Origin: Nostoc calcicola FACHB-3891
GTDB lineage: Bacteria > Cyanobacteriota > Cyanobacteriia > Cyanobacteriales > Nostocaceae
Direction: 5' to 3'
Length of the DNA: 64,000 nucleotides
NCBI RefSeq assembly: GCF_014697355.1
Contig: NZ_JACJRQ010000028.1
Span: 41,092 to 105,091, forward strand
In this document: in pieces, positions 52,383 through 61,769 of the stretch
Position numbering within the stretch: the stretch's first letter is position 1
Layout: each line of letters starts with the position of its first letter
Made by a program: the position numbers and the translations under genes
Notes under the pieces: model-generated
What the model was told of the DNA's origin: nothing
What the model saw: only the letters and a program-made list of their open reading frames with translations
The model's database searches: none

Positions 52383-53102
52383 TCAAGGTACTAACCCTGC
52401 ACGCAAAGCACGGACAGCGGCTTGTGTACGGTCAGCTACACAGAGTTTATTGAGAATACCCCGAACATGAGTTTTGACAGTACCAACTGTGAGATAGAGT
52501 CTTTTGGCGATTTCTGCATTGTCACACCCAGCGACAATCAACTCTAAAACATCCATTTCCCGTTGAGTTAAAGGATAGCTGACGATAGTTTTCTCAACAT
52601 CTGGGTCAATACCTTCAATCAACACTCTTTTTGTGGTTGCTCCTCTGCTGCCATCGGGAAAATCTTGACGTATTTGCTGTAGTACAAGGTCTGCGATCGC
52701 TGGATCGATCCATGAGCTACCTGCATGGGTTGTTTGCACAGCTTCCACGAGTTTCTCACTTTCGATATCCTTCATGCAATAGGAATCTGCACCTGCTGCA
52801 AATGCAGCTAAGACTGCCTGTTCGCTATTCTGCATTGTTAAAATCAGCAGTTTTGTTGTGTAGTCTTCGTTCTCTGCCTGATATTGCCGAATTGTCCGTG
52901 TTAGCTCGATACCATCCATATCAGGCAAACCAATGTCAATAGTCGCAACATCAGGCTTGAGAGTTTTCACAAGCTCGATTCCATCTGCGGCATTAGCTGC
53001 TTCACCGACAATGTTTATTGAGGCTTCGGTTTGTAAGGCAGCCCGCAAACCAATTCTCGTAAGGTTATGATCTTCAATCACGAGGATCTTGATTTCATCC
53101 AT
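52383..53102 (-). CDS. NarL/FixJ-type response regulator
   Basis: This 239-residue regulator has a receiver domain (1-125) with the acidic pocket in LVIEDH, phosphoacceptor D56 (ATIDIGLPDMDG) and LLILTMQ. The C-terminal LuxR helix-turn-helix (about 175-239) has YPLTQREMDVLELIVAGCDNAEIAKRLYLTVGTVKTHVRGILNKL. The target genes and cognate kinase are unknown. It is separated from the HK gene by 900 bases of repeats on the opposite strand. Confidence 0.9.
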   Translation of the reverse strand: MDEIKILVIEDHNLTRIGLRAALQTEASINIVGEAANAADGIELVKTLKPDVATIDIGLPDMDGIELTRTIRQYQAENEDYTTKLLILTMQNSEQAVLAAFAAGADSYCMKDIESEKLVEAVQTTHAGSSWIDPAIADLVLQQIRQDFPDGSRGATTKRVLIEGIDPDVEKTIVSYPLTQREMDVLELIVAGCDNAEIAKRLYLTVGTVKTHVRGILNKLCVADRTQAAVRALRAGLVP

Positions 53103-54018
53103 AGTTGCTTAACTTTACTGTTATCTATCTAAAGTACACATTAAAATAATCCTGTTCTCACACTCTGGATTTTATACAAAAAGCAATATGTTTGCTATTC
53201 GTCCCTGGACTGCATCTATTATTAGACATAAATAACCTTATACCGTAAGTTTTTCAACAGGCAAGAGTTTTATCTGACAATTCAATCAAAAAATATTTTT
53301 ATACATTCTTCTCAAGATAGACGTTTTCTGCTCTAAAACTGATACTCAAAATCTGGTAGCAACTAGGAATCGCTGACTATCCCATAGCTTACCCTTGTTG
53401 TAGCAGCAATCATGCATACAAAATTGGACTAAACTACTTCACCCTAACACTCTACCCACAGATATCGATAATCAGTCAGCTAGTATACTTAGCTCAAAGT
53501 CATATTAATTACTAGTAACCATCTGGATGAAGCGAAAAACCAGTATAATTTCTGAAAAATAACCCCCTGGATTCAGGAAAGTTTAAAGGAAAATGTGAAA
53601 TTTTAATCATTTCAACGCTGTTGGAGTAAGCTATTACTAGATTTACGACGGATAGCCAAGCACTTCTTTTTTATTGTCAAAATTCAGGGGTCACAATTCA
53701 GGAGCAAAACCAAAAATACTTTATCAAAGTAATTCGTAATTGCAATCATTGTTGGCTCTGAACCTACCACTGATTGTAGACCACTAAATCAAAAATTTAG
53801 TGCTTGCTCTGACTCCAACTAATTACGAATTACGTTAGCGTAGCGGGGCGTAGCCCATTACAAATTAGTAATAATTTCGTCAAGGCGTTAGAATTCAGGA
53901 ATCAAAATCTCAAAAAATCAAACTCTTAATTTAGCTTGTTTCATCGAGAATCGTCCTAAATCCAGATAAATTTTGAAATCTAGCTCCTGAATTGTGAATT
54001 CTTATTTTTTATTTAGCC
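53103..54018. other. Long intergenic region with dispersed repeats
   Basis: This 916-base region, between divergently oriented genes, holds repeat blocks. From 53680 to 53870 there is GTAATTCGTAATT and its complement AATTACGAATTAC, a palindromic tract with a GCGTAGCGGGGCGTAGCCC hairpin. No gene is seen. Both promoters probably lie at its ends. Confidence 0.5.
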
Positions 54019-55113
54019 ATGTCTTTAACTAAAACTGTTAAAAAAGATAAAATTCTCGTTGTAGATGACATTTTTGACAATTTACTCGTCTTAGAAGCAG
54101 TCCTACAAGATAATGACTATGAAATTAGTTTGGTGGAAGATAGTAAAATTGCTCTGAATATGGTTGAGCAGTCGCCACCAGATCTAATTCTCTTAGATGT
54201 GATGATGCCAGAAATCGATGGGTATGAATTCACTCGACGCATCCGACAAAATCAAGCGTTACCATTTATCCCAATTTTGCTGATTACGGCTCATTATGAA
54301 TCCAGCGTTGTTCAAGGACTTGATGCTGGTGCAGATGACTTTATTCGTAAACCATTCGATCCAGATGAACTACATGCACGAGTGCGATCGCTCCTGCGTC
54401 TCAAGCATAGCATTGACGAACGAGATCAAATGGCTAACCTGCGGGCAGATTTTGTCTCACGTTTTACTCACGATTTACGCATACCGCTAGTAGCCTCCAA
54501 CCGGGTTTTAAAATTATTGCTGGAAGGTAGGTTTTGCGATGTTTCGCCACAATTGCAAGAAATAATTAATACCATGATTGGCAGTAACCAAGACCTGCTA
54601 GAAATGGTAAACACGTTATTAGAAGTTTATCGTCATGAAGCGGGCTGTAAAACCTTAAAAATTTCTCCTTGTAATATTCAGGAATTAGTGAGTGAAGTTG
54701 CCCAAGAATTAACTCCCTTAGCTGAAGAAAAAGGATTAGCTGTCAACCTTGATAAAGGTGAAACAGCAACTACGGTGATGGGCGATCGCCTAGAATTGCG
54801 GCGAGTTTTGACAAACATCATCGGTAACGCCATCAAATTTACAGATAAAGGTTCTGTAAATATTCAGTGCTATCTGAATTTGGCAGATGTAACTATTAAT
54901 ATCCAAGATACAGGACCAGGAATTTCTAAACAAGACCAAGCAATATTATTCGAGCGATTTCGCCAAGGGAAACACCAGCGTTCTGGTAGTGGTTTGGGAC
55001 TATATCTATCTCGCTGCATTATTGAAGCACATCAAGGCACAATCGGTGTCACATCTGAGCCAGGTCAAGGTAGTACATTTACTATACGTCTTCCTGTGGC
55101 TGGTGAAAACTAA
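54019..55113 (+). CDS. Receiver-histidine kinase hybrid
   Basis: This 364-residue protein has a receiver domain first (about 11-125), with phosphoacceptor D60 in LILLDVMMPEIDGYEF and the pocket VVDDIF. Next comes a HisKA helix with H151 in FVSRFTHDLRIPLVAS. The ATPase domain (about 250-360) has the N-box NIIGNAIKFTDKG, the G1 box IQDTGPGIS and the G2 box GSGLGLYLSR. The receiver precedes the kinase, so the protein probably takes a phosphate from another kinase and passes a signal. It lacks transmembrane or sensor domains. Partner unknown. Confidence 0.92.
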   Translation: MSLTKTVKKDKILVVDDIFDNLLVLEAVLQDNDYEISLVEDSKIALNMVEQSPPDLILLDVMMPEIDGYEFTRRIRQNQALPFIPILLITAHYESSVVQGLDAGADDFIRKPFDPDELHARVRSLLRLKHSIDERDQMANLRADFVSRFTHDLRIPLVASNRVLKLLLEGRFCDVSPQLQEIINTMIGSNQDLLEMVNTLLEVYRHEAGCKTLKISPCNIQELVSEVAQELTPLAEEKGLAVNLDKGETATTVMGDRLELRRVLTNIIGNAIKFTDKGSVNIQCYLNLADVTINIQDTGPGISKQDQAILFERFRQGKHQRSGSGLGLYLSRCIIEAHQGTIGVTSEPGQGSTFTIRLPVAGEN

Positions 55114-55142
55114 AAATTCAGAGGCTATTTATTTGTCAAAAG

Positions 55143-55179
55143 TTAGATCCCCAACTTATCAAAGAAGTGGGGGATCTAA
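55143..55179 (+). terminator. Strong hairpin after the histidine kinase gene
   Basis: TTAGATCCCC pairs with GGGGATCTAA, and inner ACTT pairs with AAGT around ATCAAAG. The element ends 66 bases after the stop codon. No T-run follows, so it may stall or protect RNA rather than act as an intrinsic terminator. Confidence 0.55.
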
Positions 55180-55277
55180 ACACCGCAAATTTTCATAAAT
55201 AAAATAGCGTTCACAGGTAAAATCTGCGAACACTAAGAAAACACTTGGACTTCAGGAGGAGGTAGACAAAAATTTGA

Positions 55278-55487
55278 TTATTTATCTATTTCTGGAACAA
55301 TATTGGGACGTTCTTTATCTTCCCAACCTACAGGACGTTTGGAGTTATACCAAGCGAGCGACCCTATAGTCACAGCAGCGATAAAGCCGACTACGAATAA
55401 TCCTGTCAATACAATAGAGTAACTAGAACTAGGTTCTGATGTAACAGGTATGTCTGTTAAAAGATAAGTAAATAGTAGATTAATCAT
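55278..55487 (-). CDS. Small single-helix membrane protein, photosystem type
   Basis: This 69-residue protein has one transmembrane helix (about 25-47; IVLTGLFVVGFIAAVTIGSL) and a charged C-terminal tail (WYNSKRPVGWEDKERPNIVPEIDK). The profile of a short luminal/cytoplasmic stretch, a helix and a Trp-rich tail is like small photosystem II assembly factors such as Psb35-like proteins. I am not sure of the identity. The ribosome site AAAGGTG lies 10-12 bases upstream. It is probably monocistronic. Confidence 0.65.
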   Translation of the reverse strand: MINLLFTYLLTDIPVTSEPSSSYSIVLTGLFVVGFIAAVTIGSLAWYNSKRPVGWEDKERPNIVPEIDK

Positions 55488-55706
55488 GAGTTCACACCTT
55501 TCAGCAAAAATTCAGAGATGGCTAAAAAATTATTATGGAAACCGTGTTATCAAAATCTGTTTTTGAGTTGTCGATTTTATACTTGACTCAGTTGCAAACT
55601 ACTACATCACAACTGAAGTCAAGACAGACACAGAAAAGCTAGAAGTAGGGAGAAGGTTTAGTAAACTATGAGTTTGGTTACACCTTCTACCGATATAAAC
55701 TTCAAT

Positions 55707-55889
55707 TTAGTCTACAGCTTTCTTAACTTCATCTTTGACATTTTCAACTGTGTGACGAACTTGGGATTCTACTTGCTTAGCTTTGCCTTCAGCTTCGTCC
55801 TCAGGGTTACCAGTGATATTGCCGATTATTTCTTGAGCTTTACCTTCGATATTTTTAGCAACTGCTTTTGCTCTTTCTTCGAGACTCAT
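55707..55889 (-). CDS. CsbD-family stress protein
   Basis: This 60-residue, highly charged, helical protein reads MSLEERAKAVAKNIEGKAQE and GNPEDEAEGKAKQVESQVRH, which is the CsbD pattern (KNIEGKAQEIIG, AEGKAKQ). CsbD-like proteins are induced by stress, and their function is unclear. The start follows an AGGAG site by 7 bases. Confidence 0.88.
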   Translation of the reverse strand: MSLEERAKAVAKNIEGKAQEIIGNITGNPEDEAEGKAKQVESQVRHTVENVKDEVKKAVD

Positions 55890-56416
55890 AATTTACTCCT
55901 AAATTGGTTAGCTATTTATTCGTGGTTGCGTTACCGAACTCGGCTTGCAATGTTTATAGAATACGTTTTAAAAAAAATAAATTCTTCTATCTATAGATGT
56001 TTTTAGGGAAAATATTTGTATCCATTCTGTATAGTTATTGAAAGGCTTAATTCATCTGAGAGAGTTGAAGTAAGATTCTAAAGATAGTAAGGAATAGTTA
56101 TATAGGTCTATCTGGAGATGAAATCATACCATTTTGGTTAAATTTACTCTCTGCCTACGCAAATAAGTAGAGACGTTGCATTGCAACGTCTCTACATTTG
56201 TGGGTAAACGAGGGATAAGACCCCCATTCGCCATTTGAATTTTCCCTCTTCGGTCAGGGGAATTAGGTTTGGCGTTGCTTTTTACAGATGATGTGAAAAG
56301 CCAAACCAGAGTTATACCATTTCACTAAAACCCTGATACATCTAGATTTCCCGTAGGGGCACGGCATTGCCGTGCCCCTACCAACGTATTTGTATCATAA
56401 TTAAAGTGAAACGGTA
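55890..56416. other. Intergenic region with two inverted-repeat elements
   Basis: It holds a perfect 14-base-arm palindrome GTAGAGACGTTGCA/TGCAACGTCTCTAC at 56167-56195 and the MITE-like element 56314-56417 adjoining the flv1 stop codon. No gene is seen. Confidence 0.6.
56167..56195. repeat. 14-base-arm palindrome GTAGAGACGTTGCA
   Basis: The arms GTAGAGACGTTGCA and TGCAACGTCTCTAC are perfectly complementary around a single T. A common palindromic repeat in cyanobacteria. Confidence 0.7.
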
Positions 56417-56417
56417 T
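56314..56417. mobile_element. MITE-like element inserted at the flv1 stop codon
   Basis: This 104-base element has ATACCATTTCACT and AGTGAAACGGTAT ends, with the inner palindrome TAGGGGCACGGC/GCCGTGCCCCTA. Its last base lies within the flv1 stop triplet (TAA on the minus strand, 56417-56419). The second copy is at 61548-61648. Confidence 0.8.
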
Positions 56418-58129
56418 TAATAATGAGTACCTGTTTTACGATGGTTGATGGCAGTAACAGCATCAGGCTTGAGCAATTTACCTTCATCCACGGTTGCGTA
56501 CACAACCCAGTGATCGCCACATTCTAGACGTTGGTTGACTGAACATTCCAAATATGCTAAAGCGTCGGTAAGAACGGTGCAGCCGTTATCTGCAACTGCT
56601 GTGCTAAAGTTGGCAAATCGATCTTCCCCAGGGGCGAAAGATTTACGGAAATGCTTCATGTAATCTTGATGATTGCCTTCAGGTAGAATATTCAAGGCAA
56701 ATTTACCACCAGGATACATTAAAGATTCGATCGCTCGATCTTTGGCGATCGCCACCGTCAGTCCAGGTGGATTAAAGGTAGCTTGAGAAACCCAAGCGCC
56801 TAGCATCCCAGTAGATACTTCTCCAAGTTTCGCTGTTAATACGCAAACGGAACCAACAATTCGACCCACAGCTTGTTCCACTGGAGTCGCGGCTTGTTGG
56901 GGTACGCGTACCTTTTTAGCTTTTTTCAATGCTTGGGCAAAGTCTGTACCTACTTCTTCACAGAACTTGAGAGTCACATCATCGGGTTTAAACTTCACCT
57001 TCAAGGTCTCAAAACCCAAACGATATCCGGCATCCCGGAGTTTACCTTCAATTAAGTCAAATGCTTCGCCACTCCAGCCATAGGAACCAAACACCCCAGC
57101 CAGTTTGCTGTTGTCACCACTCGATAGCACAATACCTAAAGCAGTATGAATGGGAGTCGGCGCATGACCGCCGATGGTGGGAGAACCGATGATAAAACCA
57201 TCTGACTGTGCTAAGTTGATGCGAATTTCATCGGGAGTGGCAAATTCACAGTTGATGGACTTGACTGCAACTCCGCCTTTGGTCAGTCCCAAAGCCATCG
57301 CTTGTGCTAAAGTCGCTGTATTCCCGTAAGCTGAGGCATAAAGTAAAGCAACGGAAATTTCGCGATCGTTGTGAGAACGACTCCATTCTCCATAAGCTTT
57401 GGTCAGTTGGATTAAGCCGGTGCGTACTAAAGGCCCGTGACCCACAGCATACATTCTCACCTGCAAATCTGATATTTTCTCCAAAGCTGCTTGCACGTGA
57501 GGAGCTTGGGGAGCCATCAGGCAGTTAAAGTAGTAACGCTGGTCTTCTTTGAGCACCTCTGGATTATCATCAAACAGTTCATCGCCACAGATATGAGTTG
57601 CGAATAACTTATCTGTGTAGAGAATTTGGGTCTGCTGGTCGTAGGTACAAAGTCCTTCCGGCCAACGCGGACTGGGAATGGGGAGGAATTTCAAAACATG
57701 ACCTTTGCCCAAATCCAGAATTTCTTTCCCCCGCATCACCAAGACTTGCAAATCGCGGTCTAGGAAAGCAGCACGCAAATTGTTAGCACCGGGAAGAGAA
57801 CAAACAAAAGTTACCTGTGGTGCTAGTTCTAAAATTGCTTTGAGGGTTGCAACTCGGTTGGGATTAAAATGACCTAAGACCACATAATCCAAACGTGTTA
57901 AATCTAAAGTCTGCCGCAATGCCTCTAAATAAATTTCGGTAAAGCTTTCTGGTGGTGGATCGATTAGTGCGGTTTTATCAGCTTCAATTAAATAGCAATT
58001 AGAGGTAGTACCTCTTTCCAATGCGTATTCAATTTCAAACCGCAGACGTGACCAACTACGTGCCTTGAGAACCTTAGTATTTGTGGCAATTGGTAAAACT
58101 TGAACGTCGCGTGGCTTGGAATTGATCAT
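56417..58129 (-). CDS. flv1: Flavodiiron protein Flv1-type
   Basis: This 570-residue protein starts at the ATG at 58129; the longer frame runs into GGGGAAA repeats and is not believable. Order: metallo-beta-lactamase-like diiron domain (about 30-260), flavodoxin-like domain (about 285-435; ISVALLYASAYGNTATLAQA) and flavin reductase domain (about 450-570). The diiron ligands are altered (H87-F-N89-P-N91-R92 where Flv3 has HTEPDH), as in Flv1 and Flv2 proteins. It works with Flv3 to reduce O2 to water with electrons from photosystem I. It ends 'HRKTGTHY', the family's usual end. Heterocyst-type Flv1B is likely but not proven. Confidence 0.88.
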   Translation of the reverse strand: MINSKPRDVQVLPIATNTKVLKARSWSRLRFEIEYALERGTTSNCYLIEADKTALIDPPPESFTEIYLEALRQTLDLTRLDYVVLGHFNPNRVATLKAILELAPQVTFVCSLPGANNLRAAFLDRDLQVLVMRGKEILDLGKGHVLKFLPIPSPRWPEGLCTYDQQTQILYTDKLFATHICGDELFDDNPEVLKEDQRYYFNCLMAPQAPHVQAALEKISDLQVRMYAVGHGPLVRTGLIQLTKAYGEWSRSHNDREISVALLYASAYGNTATLAQAMALGLTKGGVAVKSINCEFATPDEIRINLAQSDGFIIGSPTIGGHAPTPIHTALGIVLSSGDNSKLAGVFGSYGWSGEAFDLIEGKLRDAGYRLGFETLKVKFKPDDVTLKFCEEVGTDFAQALKKAKKVRVPQQAATPVEQAVGRIVGSVCVLTAKLGEVSTGMLGAWVSQATFNPPGLTVAIAKDRAIESLMYPGGKFALNILPEGNHQDYMKHFRKSFAPGEDRFANFSTAVADNGCTVLTDALAYLECSVNQRLECGDHWVVYATVDEGKLLKPDAVTAINHRKTGTHY

Positions 58130-58134
58130 AGGTG

Positions 58135-58215
58135 TTGAGTGAGGTAGGGGAATTGATGGGGAAAGGGGAAAGGGAAAAGGGAAAAGGGGAAAGGGGAAAG
58201 GGGAAAGGGGAAGAG
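58135..58215. repeat. (GGGGAAA)n heptamer between flv1 and flv3
   Basis: About nine GGGGAAA-type heptamers lie between the two flv genes. They stretch the apparent flv1 frame at its 5' end with Pro/Phe/Leu-rich translation (LSPFPFPLFPF), which is an artefact. The same motif is before psaA. Confidence 0.85.
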
Positions 58216-58269
58216 TTGTTTGAGTACTCAGCACCTAATCCCTATTCGCTATTCCCTACTCCCTATTCC

Positions 58270-60009
58270 CTAGTAGTAATTTCCAACTTTGCGATGACGA
58301 ACGGCTGTCAATGCATCGGCTTTGGAGACACGACCTTCTTGGACGGTGCAGTATAAAATCCAGTGGTCGCTGCACTCCATGCTGCTCTGTACTTCACATT
58401 CCATGTATGCTAGAGCATCAGTCAGAATTGGGGAGCCGTTTTTGGCGGTTTGAGTTTTCACTCCGGCAAATCTGTCAGCACCAGGATGCAAGCGCTTGAG
58501 AAAGTGCTTTTTCAGTTCTTGATAATTGCCTTCTTCCAAGACGTTGAGGACGAAGCGATCGCCTATTTGCATTAAGGAATCAATGGCGCGGTCTTTGGCA
58601 ACGGCGATTGTGAATCCTAGTGGTTGCAAACTCGCTTGTGTCACCCAGGACGCTAGCATGGCACTGCTGACATCACCTTTTTTGGTGGTAACTATGTACA
58701 GTCCGCTGCTAATCCGACCCAGCGCCTTTTCCATGTTGACATCAAGGGATTTGATTTGCTTGATGTTGCGATCGCGTACTAGCAATTGTCCCAAGTCTGT
58801 ACCTGCTTCTTGGCACAATTGGAATGTGGATGCTGTGGGAACTTCTTTAATCCGAATGGCGGGGAAGGCTTCTTTGATTCCAGAGTCAATAAATTTTCTC
58901 CGGAGTGTATCAATGGGTTCATCATCTCCGCCATAACATTCAAATAGCCCAACTACTTGCTTGTTCCTAGCCACAGCTAGCAATGAACTGATACTAGCTT
59001 GGGCAGCGGCGCTGGTACTTGGAGGCATACCAATAATGATGCCAGCTGCTCTACCGGCTAGTTCTTGGATTTCTTGGCTCTGGGCAGTACTCAGATCCAG
59101 GACTTCTACCCCAACTCCTGTTTTCAGGATTCCTTCGGCAATTGCGTGACCAAGGCGTTCACCATAGCCGTAGTCTGAGACAAAGAACAAGCCAACTGTT
59201 GTTTCTGCTTTGACTTGTCTGTGGCTCCAAGTTTCGTAACATCCAGTTAGAACATCTAAATGGTGGTATAGTAATGGCCCGTGACCGTTGGCGATTATAT
59301 TAATCTTTCCTAGTTCGCTCATCCGCTTCATGGCATTCACCAAAGAACGAGCGTTAGGACCCATCAAACAGTCGTAGTAAAATCTAAAGTCAGCTTCGAT
59401 CGCTTCTAAATCTTCGTCGAAGGTGCGATCGTCACAGAAGTGCATCCCAAAAGCATCACAGGTGTAAAGGATTTGGGTTTTGCGGTCAAAGCTAAAGATT
59501 GTGTCCGGCCAGTGCAGGTTAGGCGCACTCACGAATTCGATTTCGTGTCCTTTGCCAATATCTATGCGATCGCCACTTTTAACAATCCGCTTGGAAAAGG
59601 GATCGTGTACTAAACCTTCTAAAAATTGCAACGCAACTTTAGAAGCTAAAACGGTGGCTCGCGGCGCTAACTGAAGCACATCTTCCACTAAGCCGCTATG
59701 GTCTGGCTCTGTGTGACTAACAATTATGTAATCTATTGTCTTGGGGTTAACAAGACCTTTCAAGGTATCTAAATACAGTTGGCGAAACTTCTGGTGAGAA
59801 GTATCAACCAAAACTGTTTGTTCGCCCCTAATTAGATATGAATTGTAGGTTGTACCATTTTGCAGTCCGAATTCGATATCGAAGCGATCGCGATCCCAAT
59901 CGAGAGAGCGAATCGCCGTTGTATTCGGGGCAATTTCTACAGTTTGTATAGTTAACCGATGTTGATCGTTCTCTGCGTGGGCGTAGCCGGTCGTAGACAT
60001 CGCTACCAT
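58270..60009 (-). CDS. flv3: Flavodiiron protein Flv3-type
   Basis: This 579-residue protein starts at the ATG at 60009, preceded by GGAG at 7 bases. It has a metallo-beta-lactamase-like diiron domain with the canonical ligands H99-x-E101-x-D103-H104 (VSHTEPDHSGL), then H/D in NLHWPDTIF, YTCDAFGMHF and ANGHGPLL. The flavodoxin domain (about 270-410) has VGLFFVSDYGYGERLG. The C-terminal flavin reductase domain ends in VGNYY. The canonical ligands separate Flv3/Flv4 from Flv1/Flv2, and the paired flv1/flv3 arrangement makes Flv3 the better call. Such pairs carry O2 photoreduction. Confidence 0.88.
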   Translation of the reverse strand: MVAMSTTGYAHAENDQHRLTIQTVEIAPNTTAIRSLDWDRDRFDIEFGLQNGTTYNSYLIRGEQTVLVDTSHQKFRQLYLDTLKGLVNPKTIDYIIVSHTEPDHSGLVEDVLQLAPRATVLASKVALQFLEGLVHDPFSKRIVKSGDRIDIGKGHEIEFVSAPNLHWPDTIFSFDRKTQILYTCDAFGMHFCDDRTFDEDLEAIEADFRFYYDCLMGPNARSLVNAMKRMSELGKINIIANGHGPLLYHHLDVLTGCYETWSHRQVKAETTVGLFFVSDYGYGERLGHAIAEGILKTGVGVEVLDLSTAQSQEIQELAGRAAGIIIGMPPSTSAAAQASISSLLAVARNKQVVGLFECYGGDDEPIDTLRRKFIDSGIKEAFPAIRIKEVPTASTFQLCQEAGTDLGQLLVRDRNIKQIKSLDVNMEKALGRISSGLYIVTTKKGDVSSAMLASWVTQASLQPLGFTIAVAKDRAIDSLMQIGDRFVLNVLEEGNYQELKKHFLKRLHPGADRFAGVKTQTAKNGSPILTDALAYMECEVQSSMECSDHWILYCTVQEGRVSKADALTAVRHRKVGNYY

Positions 60010-60313
60010 TATTCGTCTCCGAGCGCAAATTATCAGATTTTTTCTGTCCCCATTATCCCTATTAATTTTTTTGAAAGTTGTAATGAATATTAGTTTTTCT
60101 GATTTTTAACTTGTATTAATTATTGCTATTTTTTGGCAAGATTTTTAACTCAAAAAATATACTAAATACTAATTTATCTATCAATTAATACTGAGTATTT
60201 ATTTTTGCAATAAATTATGTTTTCTGATAATTTCAAAATATCATGTACACAATATTTTTTGACTGTAAAAGCTGAAAAAAATCCAAAATTATCACAAAAT
60301 ATCCGGCTATAAA

Positions 60314-60358
60314 GTAAGAAAGGTAAGGAAAGTAAGAAAAGTATGAAAGGTATGAAAC
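60314..60358. repeat. 9-base iterated tract (GTAAGAAAR)n
   Basis: Five 9-base units: GTAAGAAAG, GTAAGGAAA, GTAAGAAAA, GTATGAAAG and GTATGAAAC. The same nonamer occurs in 23716-23751. Both lie within a few hundred bases upstream of minus-strand genes. Confidence 0.75.
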
Positions 60359-60701
60359 TTTGATTACATATTTTTAATAATCATCAAATAATAAGCAGTG
60401 AGCAGTATTTTTTATAATGGGCGTTAAATATTTTGTTGTCTGAACCAGGAATATTGGTACGTATAATGTAAATTTTATGTAAACTAGAGAAAACAGATAT
60501 TTTTTCTGGGAGATAATAAAAGTTAATTTACTCAGAGCAGTCAAATCAAAAAAAACCTGTGCTTGTACATCTTTTTTTGCTCATCGAAGTCTAAAATCAT
60601 CAAAAAAGAATTTTTAAAGTTTTGATAAATGCCCGGATCGATAAGGAGATGTGAAAAAGTTTAATGATACAGTTTTTTGTATTCGACATTAGGTAGCAAT
60701 C

Positions 60702-60758
60702 AGGACAATGCCAACAAATTATTGTCCTCATAGCCATCAGCTACGGCCTCTGGCTATG
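60702..60758. other. Two adjacent hairpins, function unknown
   Basis: AGGACAAT...ATTGTCCT (60702-60728) and CATAGCCA...TGGCTATG (60729-60758) abut each other. Such tandem hairpins could be RNA structure, a recombination site or a relic of a mobile element. Confidence 0.4.
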
Positions 60759-61003
60759 CAATAAACAAACCTATACACGCTAAGGCTGTCTTGTTTGATG
60801 CGCGTAACTTTTGACAATCAATTATCAACTTGGAAAATGTTCTCAAGGCAATATTTCATGGGTGGTAGCCATCAGATTAGACATGGGCATCCTTAATACT
60901 TATTGTTCAGTTGAATAGCGTATTATCTCAGATGTATGCCGTAGCAAGTATAGAGGTCTGATATAGACAGAAAAATGACAAAACTTGACTGTGTAAAAGG
61001 TTA

Positions 61004-61465
61004 TTGTTTATGGGATGCCGATTGAAAATTTTTCTAACTGAAGAAGAAAAGCTAACTCTAGAAGAGTTAAGAAAAGCCAAAGATGTTCCTCAACGTACCA
61101 AGGATCGTGCCCAAGTTTTACTGTTGAATGCTCGCGGCTTAAAAAATGAGGAAATTGCTAAAGGTTTGAACTGGGCGATTTCAACAGTACGTCAAACCCT
61201 TCATCGCTGGGAAAAGTTGGGGTTAGTAGGCTTATGGGATGCTGCTGGGCGAGGAGGAAAAACCCGATATTCGGAATCAGATTTGATTTATCTAGAAAAT
61301 TGCTTAGCTCAAGAACCAAAGACTTATAATTCTAAAGAACTAGCAAACAAATTAGCATCTGAACGTCAAGTAAATTTGAGTGCGGATCGACTACGACGCG
61401 TACTCAAAAAAAGGGGAAGGAAGTTTGGAAATGCACCCGCAGAACTCCAGAAACAAAATATTTAA
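61004..61465 (+). pseudogene. Truncated IS630-family transposase
   Basis: This 153-residue frame matches only the N-terminal part of an IS630 transposase: LTEEEKLTLEELRKAKDVPQ, RTKDRAQVLLLNARGLKNEEIAK, the HTH, TVRQTLHRWEKLGLVGLWDA and a second part QVNLSADRLRRVLKKRGRKF. The DDE catalytic domain of about 180 further residues is absent, and the frame ends after a divergent tail. The gene is therefore inactive. TA-flanked MITE-like elements in the window may have been mobilised by relatives of this transposase. Confidence 0.78.
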
Positions 61466-61547
61466 CAAGAAAGAATAAAGGCGTCAGTCGTAAGAATTCA
61501 GAATTAATTCAATATTATGTCCGGTTAAAGACCCATAGTTAGGACTG

Positions 61548-61648
61548 ATACCATTTCACGAAAATCCTGATACATATAGATAACGTAGGGGCGCACAGCT
61601 GTGCGCCCCTACCGAGGTATCTGTATCAATTTTAAAGTGAAATGGTAT
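61548..61648. mobile_element. MITE-like element, second copy of the ATACCATTTCAC family
   Basis: This 101-base element has ATACCATTTCAC and GTGAAATGGTAT ends, with the internal palindrome TAGGGGCGCACAG/CTGTGCGCCCCTA. It shares its ends, GAAAATCCTGATACAT and GTATCTGTATCA-like inner parts, with the copy at 56314-56417. Confidence 0.85.
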
Positions 61649-61769
61649 GACGCGGGGACACGGAGACGCGGGGACGCGGAGAAATTTTTATTATGGGTAA
61701 TTAGGCGGATATCATATAACGGGGATTTAACCCCGACACAAAACCTGCTACCTGTAGAGGCAGGGGAAT

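Larger units (their letters stand above)
60010..61003. other. Long AT-rich region upstream of flv3
   Basis: About 1 kb without a gene. It contains nonamer repeats at 60314-60358 and two hairpins side by side at 60702-60758. Further AT-rich sequence precedes the truncated transposase. Promoters for flv3 should be close to 60010-60150. No ORF longer than a few dozen codons is seen. Confidence 0.55.

Noticed and set aside
58130..58234. 35 extra N-terminal residues for Flv1
   Set aside because: They are a translation of GGGGAAA heptamers (Pro/Phe/Leu-rich). The ATG at 58129 matches the family start.
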